Position numbers and translations under genes: made by a program
Assembly (NCBI GenBank): GCA_041661665.1
Contig: JBAZTW010000029.1
Location: 1 to 27,631, forward strand
DNA from: GWC2-45-44 sp041661665
GTDB lineage: Bacteria > Planctomycetota > Phycisphaerae > Sedimentisphaerales > UBA12454
DNA length: 27,631 bases
Reading direction: 5' to 3'
Shown: piece after piece, positions 8,215 to 15,442 of the stretch
Position numbering within the stretch: the stretch's first letter is position 1
Layout: each line of letters begins with the position of its first letter
Notes under the pieces: model-generated
The model's database searches: none
The model's input: the letters and a program-made list of their open reading frames with translations, nothing else
Told to the model about the DNA's origin: nothing

Positions 8215-9495
8215 ATGGATTCTTTTAATTATAAAAACGGTAAATTATTCGCTGAGAACGTCGATGTTGAAAAAATCGCCGCTTCTGTCGGCACACCCGT
8301 CTATATTTACAGCAAGGCGACAATACTCGACCACTTCAACAAAATCAAAAAAGCATATTCAGCGATTGATACGACAATATGCTATTCAATCAAGGCCTGC
8401 GGCAACATAAACATCTTAAAAATCCTCGCCGACGCGGGCAGCGGCTTTGACATCGTAAGCGGCGGAGAACTGTTCCGCGCCCAACAGGCCGGCGGTGACA
8501 CAAAAAAAATCGTCTACGCTGGTGTTGGCAAAACCGATGAAGAAATAATCGCAGCCCTCAAGGCCGGTGTCGGCTATTTCAATATCGAATCCGAAGCCGA
8601 ACTGGAAAATATCATCGCTCTTGCCAAACAGGCTGGTCTAAAAACAAAGGCCGCTCTTCGCGTCAATCCCGATGTTGACTATAAAACTCATACCTATATA
8701 ACAACCGGAAAAAAGGAAACGAAATTCGGCGTTGATATCGAACACGCACAGAAAATCTTCGAGCAGTTCGGCAAAAATGGAGTTGTTGACCTCTGTGCAA
8801 TTCACGTCCACCTCGGCAGCGGCGGAAAAACAATCGACCCGTATTGCGAAGCTGTTAAAAAAGTTCTGCCGCTGATAGACGCACTCCGCGGCAAAGGTTT
8901 TAAAATCGAAGCAATAGACCTTGGCGGCGGTTTCGGTGCAGACTACCAAAGCGATTATGCACCCACCGCAGCAGACTATGCCGGCGGCATTATCCCGCTG
9001 CTGAAAGATAAAAAATTAAAACTCATTCTCGAACCGGGCAAAAGCATTATCGCAAACGCGGGCATTCTGCTTACAAAAGTCTTATATCTCAAACAGGGTG
9101 GAAACAAGAAATTCGTTATTGTTGATGCGGGTATGAACGACCTTATCCGTCCCTGCCTTTACGATGCGTTTCATTTTATCTGGCCTGCAAAAGTCGAAAA
9201 GAGATTTGAACAACTAAAACGCACTGACCAGATTGACATTAAGGGACTTGAGTTTGTTGACATCGTCGGGCCCATCTGCGAAGGTGCAGATTTCTTCGCC
9301 AAAGACCGCGCGATTCCGCCGGTTAAGCGTGGTGATTTAATCAGCATTTTCACCGCTGGTGCTTACGGCTATACAATGTCGAGCAATTACAATGCAAGAC
9401 CGATGCTGCCTGAAGTTTTGGTTGATGGCAAAGATTTTAAAATTATCCGCAAACGCCAGACCTACGAAGATATGATTGCACCGGAAAAAATTTAA
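8215..9495 (+). CDS. lysA: Diaminopimelate decarboxylase
   Basis: LysA removes CO2 from meso-diaminopimelate to give L-lysine, using pyridoxal phosphate on a TIM-barrel domain. The 426-residue length is typical. The PLP lysine is Lys60 in CYSIKACGN, the glycine-rich phosphate loop is DLGGGFGADYQ, and the C-terminal beta domain carries GPICEGADFF and GAYGYTMSSNYNARP, which include the substrate-binding cysteine-glutamate and tyrosine. A ribosome site AAGGA stands about ten bases before the ATG. The gene is separated from hypB by a repeat-filled gap. Its stop codon overlaps the stop of the convergent glycosyltransferase gene by four bases, leaving no room for a separate terminator. Confidence 0.96.
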   Translation: MDSFNYKNGKLFAENVDVEKIAASVGTPVYIYSKATILDHFNKIKKAYSAIDTTICYSIKACGNINILKILADAGSGFDIVSGGELFRAQQAGGDTKKIVYAGVGKTDEEIIAALKAGVGYFNIESEAELENIIALAKQAGLKTKAALRVNPDVDYKTHTYITTGKKETKFGVDIEHAQKIFEQFGKNGVVDLCAIHVHLGSGGKTIDPYCEAVKKVLPLIDALRGKGFKIEAIDLGGGFGADYQSDYAPTAADYAGGIIPLLKDKKLKLILEPGKSIIANAGILLTKVLYLKQGGNKKFVIVDAGMNDLIRPCLYDAFHFIWPAKVEKRFEQLKRTDQIDIKGLEFVDIVGPICEGADFFAKDRAIPPVKRGDLISIFTAGAYGYTMSSNYNARPMLPEVLVDGKDFKIIRKRQTYEDMIAPEKI

Positions 9496-10694
9496 ACTCT
9501 TACCGTTTCTGTTGGGCTTATGAGTTTATATTTCACGCCTCGCCATTTGATTGTTCGAGTGAATGCCGAGCTGATAATGCAGGCAAGCAGAACAATCGAC
9601 CAAATGGGCCCGCCAACAATATCCGCCATCGCGGCAATTTTCATTTTTTCCGCATCTTCGGGCAAAAGTTTAAAAATCACACTCTGACGCATAACAGCCC
9701 TTGTAATTTGCGAAACAAAAAAGACCGCTGCTGCCGCCACGAATAATTCCCATCTTCCTGTGCCTTTAAAATATACCGCCGCCGCAATCGCAGCAAATCC
9801 CCACAATCCAAAAATCGAAAACACCGCGCTGAACAACCCGAACACCCATGTGCCGGGCATTGTGATGCGTGTAATGATAAATTGCCGCCTGACAAATTCA
9901 AACAGCCCCTTCCAATTCGTCTGTTCATAAGATGCCGACAAACAGACCGGCACAAACGCCACAATCAGCCCCGCCTTTTTAACCGCTCTGCTGATTGTCA
10001 AATCATCACTCGCCGCCGTTCTCCAAATTTTGTCGATGCCGAGCTTTTTAAAAACATCAACCCTCACCGCCATCGCTCCGCCCCAGGCTTTATTAAATAT
10101 CGTAGGCCCCAAAAGCTGCGCAACTTTGGCATTCATCGACGCAAGTGCAAGCGTCGCGAGATTATTTTTAACAGGCACATACCAGCGATACCCGCTTGAA
10201 ACGCCATATTTATCTTTTCGCAGAGGATAAAGAATATGACTGAGCCAGTTATTTTTCACGCACGCATCGGAATCCGCAAAGGCCAGAACCTCAACGCCAT
10301 TGCTGATATTCGCAAAAGCATAAAGCAGATTGTGCAGCTTCTGACTGCCCTGTGCCGCGACACCCGCCACAAGAATCCTAACATCAAACGCCTTTGTCTT
10401 CCCGGCAAATTTTTTCTTAATCTCCGCCAGTCGATTATATGCAGCATCTTCGGCATTTTCGACGACAAATATCAACTCATAACCATTATAATCAATTTCG
10501 TAAAATGAGCTGATATTTTTTTCAAACTCAGTATCAATGCCCTTGCAGGGCACAATCATCGCGGTTTTAGGGCGATATGAAACACGGTCTCTTTCCGCCT
10601 TATTCAGAAAATATTTGCAGTTACTCCTGACCTGAACCAAAAACAGGATTTGCATAACGATACATATAATTGCTGTGATATATAAAAATGTCAT
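9492..10694 (-). CDS. Membrane glycosyltransferase, GT2/GT21 (ceramide glucosyltransferase/HpnI-like)
   Basis: About 400 residues. One N-terminal membrane segment (TFLYITAIICIVMQILFLV) precedes a GT-A domain with MIVPCKG, the DxD-like ADSDACVKNNW, the ASDDLTISRAV acidic motif and FEFVRRQFIITR, followed by three C-terminal membrane segments. This order matches GT21 ceramide glucosyltransferases and HpnI hopanoid transferases, so a sugar is probably transferred from a nucleotide donor to a membrane lipid at the cytosolic face; the acceptor is unknown. I chose the ATG at 10694, three bases after the stop of the upstream phosphatase gene; TTG 10712 or GTG 10706 would make an overlap and add four to six residues. 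It is the last gene of the kinase-phosphatase operon. Confidence 0.8.
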   Translation of the reverse strand: MTFLYITAIICIVMQILFLVQVRSNCKYFLNKAERDRVSYRPKTAMIVPCKGIDTEFEKNISSFYEIDYNGYELIFVVENAEDAAYNRLAEIKKKFAGKTKAFDVRILVAGVAAQGSQKLHNLLYAFANISNGVEVLAFADSDACVKNNWLSHILYPLRKDKYGVSSGYRWYVPVKNNLATLALASMNAKVAQLLGPTIFNKAWGGAMAVRVDVFKKLGIDKIWRTAASDDLTISRAVKKAGLIVAFVPVCLSASYEQTNWKGLFEFVRRQFIITRITMPGTWVFGLFSAVFSIFGLWGFAAIAAAVYFKGTGRWELFVAAAAVFFVSQITRAVMRQSVIFKLLPEDAEKMKIAAMADIVGGPIWSIVLLACIISSAFTRTIKWRGVKYKLISPTETVRV

Positions 10695-10695
10695 A

Positions 10696-11544
10696 TCAAT
10701 TGACACTCGCAATCGCTACAAGACTATCGGTCAGCGTCTTAATATCATATTTTTCAGCTAAATCTATCCGCAGCAAATATCCATGATTATGCTGCGAATC
10801 GATAATAATCAGTTTTTCATTATCGCTCATCCACCCGCTTTCCTGAACCTGATGACCAAGTACAAAAAAATCAACGCCGAGCTTTTCAGCGAACAGCCTT
10901 ATCGTCTCTTTGCTCTGCCGTCTTCCCCAGGTCAGCAGATATGCTGAGTTAGGCCTTACAACATCGATTACCTTCAACTGCCTGTCGAAAATCGTAAAAT
11001 CAAATTTCTCAATCATTCTATCCGAAGGCAGCGAATGCGAAATCCATATTCCGTTTGCGCATTTAACCGCCAGAGGCTGAGAAAACAGAAATCTCTCTAT
11101 CGCGCTTTCAACTTCCTTTGTCTTATTGCCGAATCGCCTTCGCATCGCAGAACGCATCGCAGCATTCATTTCCTTGCCGTTTTTCATCACTTCACTATTG
11201 GTAATAAACGCAGTGTCGTGGTTGGCAAGAATAAAATGCACTCTGTCCGGAAACTCCAGCTTGAGCCTTACAGCGTCAATAAGCAAATCGAATGAAAGAC
11301 AACCGCCCTGCTCATCTTCAGGCCCGCCGTGAATAATCTCCTGAAGAACAAGATGCCTGTCCGGATTTTTTTCAAGATTTGCGTAAGAAACCACACGCTC
11401 AAAATTCCGGCGATGTCCGTGAATATCGCCCGACACCATAACCTCTCCTTTGTTCGGCAAAAGAACGAGATTATGCTGCCTGCAATTATCCGCCTCATTA
11501 GCCTTTATGCCGGCAAGCAGAATATCTATAAATTCCGCTGACAT
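10696..11544 (-). CDS. Calcineurin-like metallophosphoesterase (PPP-type phosphatase)
   Basis: A soluble 282-residue protein with the two-metal phosphoesterase motifs: VSGDIHGH (Asp40, His42), an atypical second block HGGPEDEQGG in place of GDxxDRG, LANHD in place of GNHE, ISHSLP, and VLGHQ. The spacing and the HGG block resemble the PPP serine/threonine phosphatase branch, but the altered second and third motifs make protein dephosphorylation uncertain. Its ATG shares one base with the TAA of the upstream kinase (TAATG), so the two are almost certainly translated together. The simplest reading is that it reverses phosphorylation by that kinase. A nucleotide or lipid phosphatase role is also possible. 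Confidence 0.8.
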   Translation of the reverse strand: MSAEFIDILLAGIKANEADNCRQHNLVLLPNKGEVMVSGDIHGHRRNFERVVSYANLEKNPDRHLVLQEIIHGGPEDEQGGCLSFDLLIDAVRLKLEFPDRVHFILANHDTAFITNSEVMKNGKEMNAAMRSAMRRRFGNKTKEVESAIERFLFSQPLAVKCANGIWISHSLPSDRMIEKFDFTIFDRQLKVIDVVRPNSAYLLTWGRRQSKETIRLFAEKLGVDFFVLGHQVQESGWMSDNEKLIIIDSQHNHGYLLRIDLAEKYDIKTLTDSLVAIASVN

Positions 11545-12386
11545 TATTGACCGCCTATTTTTTTCGCGAATATACTGTGAATCAACAGGTCGAGCCTCGA
11601 AACAAGTTCCGACATCGATTTAGGCCTTCTCTCAGGCTCTTCTCTGACACAGTCAACGATAAGATTTGACACACCGAGTGGAATTTTGCGATGAACCTCG
11701 TGCGGAGCGGGAAAATCTCGATTACCAAGCAGCGCCGACAAATCATTATTCTGTGGTATCAGCGTCGGAACATTTTTGCCCGTAACCGCCCAATACATCG
11801 TCGCGCCCAAATTGAAAATATCCGTCCGCTGGTCGAGGTGTTTTCTCTTAACCTGCTCCGGCGCGATATAATCGGGCGTACCCTGAATACGCGGCTTGAC
11901 CGTCCCGATTTTGCACCCCTGACCAAGGTCGATAATTTTTATCGACCCACTGTCGTTTATCAGAATATTGTTGGGTTTAATATCGCAATGAATATACCCG
12001 AACTGATGCATAGCGCCAAGGCCGGTAGCAACCATACGAAACACCAGCAGAACATCGCCTAAGCTCAGAGTCTTGGTTTTTTCGAGAGTTTCACCTTCAA
12101 ACATCTCCATAGAAAGCAATAACTCTTTTACCTTCAACATCTTACGCAATTTTATCAGCTTGAAGCACTTCCTCAGATAGGGATGGTCAACCGCCTTTGA
12201 AACCTCATATTCAGTGGTGATTTGCTCAAAAATACGCTCATCTTCAGGCTTTTCATAAACCGAGCGTTTGAGCGCAACCGTTTGGCCGCTGCTCTCATCA
12301 AGTGCAAGAAAAATTGTGCTTCGGGCGCCTGTGCCGAGCTTCTTTATTATCGTAAAACCGTCTAATTCAAGCCTGTCTATTGCCAT
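11544..12386 (-). CDS. Hanks-type serine/threonine protein kinase, soluble
   Basis: The 280 residues are a bare kinase domain: glycine loop KLGTGARSTIF, ATP lysine Lys40 in VALKR, catalytic loop HCDIKPNN with Asp135 and Asn140 (HCD rather than HRD), metal-binding Asp153 in DLG (rather than DFG), and the APEQ motif, followed by the DIFNLGATMYWAVTG helix. All catalytic residues are present, so it should be active. There is no membrane segment, PASTA or sensor domain, unlike PknB-type kinases, so its input must come from elsewhere. It heads an operon with the phosphatase and the glycosyltransferase, which may be its targets or regulators (inference). A -10-like TATAAT lies only eight bases before the ATG. 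Confidence 0.92.
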   Translation of the reverse strand: MAIDRLELDGFTIIKKLGTGARSTIFLALDESSGQTVALKRSVYEKPEDERIFEQITTEYEVSKAVDHPYLRKCFKLIKLRKMLKVKELLLSMEMFEGETLEKTKTLSLGDVLLVFRMVATGLGAMHQFGYIHCDIKPNNILINDSGSIKIIDLGQGCKIGTVKPRIQGTPDYIAPEQVKRKHLDQRTDIFNLGATMYWAVTGKNVPTLIPQNNDLSALLGNRDFPAPHEVHRKIPLGVSNLIVDCVREEPERRPKSMSELVSRLDLLIHSIFAKKIGGQ

Positions 12387-12394
12387 TTGTCAGA

Positions 12395-12422
12395 ATTATA
12401 CCTATTTAAACTTTTTTTTAAA
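12395..12422 (-). promoter_or_regulatory. Candidate kinase-operon promoter
   Basis: On the minus strand TATAAT (12400-12395) is preceded 16 bases upstream by TTTAAA (12422-12417), a four-of-six match to the -35 consensus. The distance from the -10 box to the kinase ATG (12386) is eight bases, so transcription would begin at or next to the start codon. No GGAG-like ribosome site is visible in between. Confidence 0.4.
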
Positions 12423-12542
12423 CATTTATAACAGCAGAGATGATTAAAGATATTTTCATACTACAAAGCGAAATATGATACCCTAAATCCGCACTTATGT
12501 CCAGTTTTTAGCATTTTTTTCATCCGATTGACGCAGTTATGC

Positions 12543-12570
12543 TTGACAAATCCATAAAAATATAGAGAAT
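12543..12570 (+). promoter_or_regulatory. Promoter of tRNA-Asn
   Basis: TTGACA (12543-12548) matches the -35 consensus exactly and GAGAAT (12565-12570) matches the -10 at four of six bases, with 16 bases between. The tRNA begins 20 bases after the -10 box, a usual distance. Confidence 0.55.
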
Positions 12571-12589
12571 GTCTTTCCTTTATGGCTAT

Positions 12590-12662
12590 TCCCCGATAGC
12601 TCAATCGGTAGAGCGAGCGGCTGTTAACCGCTAGGTCGTAGGTTCGAATCCTACTCGGGGAG
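12590..12662 (+). tRNA. tRNA-Asn (anticodon GTT)
   Basis: A complete cloverleaf: the 7-bp acceptor stem TCCCCGA/TCGGGGA closes the molecule, the D-loop contains AGCTCAATCGGTAGAGC, the anticodon loop is CTGTTAA with anticodon GTT (12623-12625), and the T-arm contains GGTTCGAATCC. The discriminator base is G, as expected for Asn. The 3' CCA is not encoded, so it must be added enzymatically. Confidence 0.97.
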
Positions 12663-12699
12663 TTTTGGGGGTGGCATTGTTTTTTGGGCGTGTTTAGTA

Positions 12700-13446
12700 A
12701 TGAAAAAACAAATCATATTTTTTACCCTGTCATTTATGATTGCGGGCTGTGCTGCGCCGAAAAGACTGCCGCGTGAAAAAATCGTCGCCGCCGCAAAAAT
12801 CAGCCGCGCTATCGCAGGCAAATCCATCCAGAATCAAAAAATAGAATACCTTAAAATCGGCACAGGAAAAAATACCATATTCTATTTATCAACCATTCAT
12901 GGCGACGAAAGTCAGGGTACGCCAATCGCCCTTAAACTCGCTGAACACCTGCAAAACAACCCGCAGCTTCTCGCAAATAAAAAAGTAATAATCCTGCCGA
13001 CGGCTAATCCCGACGGCGTAATTCTCAAACAAAGATTCAATGCTCACGGCATCGACCTTAACCGAAACTTCCCCGCAAAAAATCGTGAAAATAACGAAAA
13101 GTATGGATTTAAAGCATTGTCTGAACCAGAATCGAAAATCATCTATAAAATCATCAAAAAATATAAACCGCAGATAATCGTAAGCCTCCATCAGCCGGCT
13201 CCAAATAAGCCAGGCTGGATTGACTACGATGGCGATGCAAAAGAACTCGCTGAAAAAATGTCTTCTGCCTGCGATATGCCGGTTCAAAAATACGGTTCAA
13301 TGCCCGGCTCGCTCGGCTCCTACGCCAGCCAAAAACTCAACACGCCAATTATAACCTTTGAACATCCGCGCCGGGAGCAAACAGATGCCAACAGCCTCTG
13401 GCAAAAATACGGCAGTGCCTTACTAACAGCCTTGTCATTGCAATAA
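12700..13446 (+). CDS. Lipoprotein, M14-family carboxypeptidase (murein peptide amidase MpaA-like)
   Basis: The 248-residue protein has a lipoprotein signal with lipobox IAGC (lipidated Cys17), so it should be anchored in the envelope. Zinc ligands are His67 and Glu70 in IHGDES and the histidine of VSLHQ; DLNRNFP holds the substrate-binding Asn-Arg pair, and the glutamate of ITFEHPRR is in the position of the catalytic base. MpaA cleaves the L-alanyl-gamma-glutamyl/diaminopimelate link of murein tripeptide in the cytosol; this homologue is exported, so it may trim peptidoglycan peptides in the periplasm (inference). It follows tRNA-Asn by 37 bp and is followed by an 84-bp gap. Confidence 0.85.
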   Translation: MKKQIIFFTLSFMIAGCAAPKRLPREKIVAAAKISRAIAGKSIQNQKIEYLKIGTGKNTIFYLSTIHGDESQGTPIALKLAEHLQNNPQLLANKKVIILPTANPDGVILKQRFNAHGIDLNRNFPAKNRENNEKYGFKALSEPESKIIYKIIKKYKPQIIVSLHQPAPNKPGWIDYDGDAKELAEKMSSACDMPVQKYGSMPGSLGSYASQKLNTPIITFEHPRREQTDANSLWQKYGSALLTALSLQ

Positions 13447-13530
13447 CCACATTGTCCGCCTAAATGTCTTGACGGCATCGCACCTTGGCAATATCATAAT
13501 AGCCGATAATTTAATTATAGGTGAGGTCTT

Positions 13531-15171
13531 ATGAAAAATCGCAGTACTTATATGCCATACATTGTTTTAGCCGTTGCAATCCTGATGTTTTCTCCTATCG
13601 ACTGCCTGGCAAAACAGAAAAAATCAAAAAAGAACGCCGCCCCGGCCAAAGTCGAGCAGCCTCTGCAACTCGATAGAACCGTCGGCGACATCACCGAGGT
13701 TATGGCTTTCAATCCTATCCCTGTCAAGGGCATAGGTCTCGTCGTCGGACTGGCAAACACCGGCTCCGCAGAATGCCCGCCAGATATCAGGGCTTATCTC
13801 CGGCAGTACATCACAAGCCGCGTCGGAGATAGAAAACTCGTTAATCCTGACAAAATGATAGACAGCTTAGACACCGCTGTTGTGCTGGTCGAAGGCTTCG
13901 TTCCAGCCGGTGCGACAAAGCAGCAGGCTTTCGACATCAGAGTCGAAACCCTGTCAAACACACAAACCACCAGCCTCAAAGGCGGCAGACTTTACACCAC
14001 TGAGTTAAAATACGTCGGCCAAGTCGAAGATGTCATCAGCGCATCAAAAACTCTCGCTTATGCCGCAGGCAACATTTACATCGACAACATTTCAGAGCAA
14101 AAACCGGACCCGCGAGGAGGATTCATTCTCGGCGGCGGAAAAACTGTTCAGGACACTCAAATTCTGCTGTCAATTTTGAAACCGGATTTCCGCACTGCAG
14201 CCATAATCAGAAGCCGAATTAACGAAAGATTCGGCAAAAACGTCGCACAGGCGCCCTCGGAAAGCATCATAGCACTGTCGCCGCCGGAAAAATTCTATAA
14301 CAACAAAACCGCCTTTCTGAAACTTATAAAAGCGCTCTACATCGGTTCAAATCCCGCCGCAGAGAATGCCTATATAACTTCGCTCGTCGAAAAACTGAAA
14401 ACAGAATCCGAAAAAACAAAATATGAAACAGGCCTTGAAGCTATCGGAAAATCCGCAATCCCTGAAATTTTTCCGCTTATAGACAGCAATGATTTGCAGA
14501 CAAGATTCTTCGCGGCAAGATGCCTGTTGAACATCGGCGATTACAGCGGATTAAAAAGCCTCCGGGATTTCGCACAGGATTCTTCCTCTCGGTTTCGGAT
14601 TGATGCCATAAACGCAATCGGTTGCGCCGCCGCCAAACAGGATGTAATCACGCTTATGAACAGATTGGTTGTAGATGCAAATCTCGACGTTAGATATGCC
14701 GCGTATAAATATCTGAAACGATACAACGATAATTCAATTATTCAAACCCTGGTAGGCGGAAATTTTTATATCGACCAGGCCATCCAGCTTTCGCCGAAAA
14801 CAGTATGGGTTTCGAGAAAGGACGAACCGAGAATCGTTATATTCGGTGCTCCGTTAGATTGCCGTAAGGACATTTTTATTGAGTCGGACGACGGCCAAAT
14901 CATCATTAACGCCCTGCCCGATGAGAACAAAATATCCATAATGCGAAAACATCCTGTCACAGGCGAACTAATGGGACCGTTGAAAACAAGTTTCAGACTG
15001 GCGGATGTCGTCAGAGCGCTCGGCGATGAGCCTGCGCCTGAAGATGAAAAAGTCCGTGTCGGTCTGGGAGTTTCTTATACAGAAATAGTGGAGCTGTTAA
15101 AGAAGATGTGTAACAATGGCGCTGTTGATGCCGTTTTCGCCGCTTCAAATCCGCCAACCGCAAAACCATAA
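13531..15171 (+). CDS. FlgI-like (flagellar P-ring-like) domain protein with HEAT repeats
   Basis: This is an exported 546-residue protein (hydrophobic leader ending near CLA-KQKK; a lipobox at PIDC is less convincing). Residues about 50-250 resemble FlgI: KGIGLVVGLANTGS, VVLVEGFVPAGATKQQAFDIRVETL and TTSLKGGRLYTTELK echo the VVGL and RIDV.VSS-GDA-SLRGG-L blocks of P-ring proteins. Then come three to four alpha-helical HEAT-like repeats (about residues 290-405, with TRFFAARCLLNIG, FRIDAINAIG and VRYAAYKYLK) and a C-terminal beta-rich region. There are no flagellar genes nearby, and the usual C-terminal half of FlgI is not evident. It may be a repurposed ring or envelope protein; its role is unknown. 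A good GGTGAGG-type ribosome site precedes the ATG. Confidence 0.65.
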   Translation: MKNRSTYMPYIVLAVAILMFSPIDCLAKQKKSKKNAAPAKVEQPLQLDRTVGDITEVMAFNPIPVKGIGLVVGLANTGSAECPPDIRAYLRQYITSRVGDRKLVNPDKMIDSLDTAVVLVEGFVPAGATKQQAFDIRVETLSNTQTTSLKGGRLYTTELKYVGQVEDVISASKTLAYAAGNIYIDNISEQKPDPRGGFILGGGKTVQDTQILLSILKPDFRTAAIIRSRINERFGKNVAQAPSESIIALSPPEKFYNNKTAFLKLIKALYIGSNPAAENAYITSLVEKLKTESEKTKYETGLEAIGKSAIPEIFPLIDSNDLQTRFFAARCLLNIGDYSGLKSLRDFAQDSSSRFRIDAINAIGCAAAKQDVITLMNRLVVDANLDVRYAAYKYLKRYNDNSIIQTLVGGNFYIDQAIQLSPKTVWVSRKDEPRIVIFGAPLDCRKDIFIESDDGQIIINALPDENKISIMRKHPVTGELMGPLKTSFRLADVVRALGDEPAPEDEKVRVGLGVSYTEIVELLKKMCNNGAVDAVFAASNPPTAKP

Positions 15172-15442
15172 AAAACTCCGTGAAATAGCGCAGGATGCAA
15201 TCAGAGCCCAAGCGATAGCGCAGGGTGTTTCGTAGGGGCAGACCTATGTGTCTGCCCACTGTCATTCCTCGAAGACCCCTTTGGGAGCGCAGGCGGGAAT
15301 CCATTGTATTTAGCCGCCGGCCTGTCCCGCCATAGCGATAATGTGCGATGGGATGATGGAGCGGTCATTTTGTCAGTTAGCCCCCAGCTTTATGCTGGGG
15401 GTTCGTCATTGTGAGGAGTCCCGCTTCGGGACAACGTGGCAA
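15172..15442. repeat. Gap between convergent genes made of dispersed repeats
   Basis: No gene is seen in these 271 bp. Recognisable pieces are a hairpin with arms GGGCAGAC and GTCTGCCC near 15237-15259, a damaged GTCATTCC...GGCGGGAATC unit near 15261-15301, a perfect 8-bp stem CCCCCAGC/GCTGGGGG with five-base loop at 15381-15401, and a GTCATTGTGAGGAG...ACGTGGCAATC unit at 15406-15447 that runs a few bases into the end of the M56 gene. The 15381 stem could stop transcription from both sides but has no T-run. Confidence 0.55.

Noticed and set aside
15381..15401. Strong stem as a rho-independent terminator between convergent genes
   Set aside because: The stem is perfect but neither side has a T-run, and it lies within a row of dispersed repeats.
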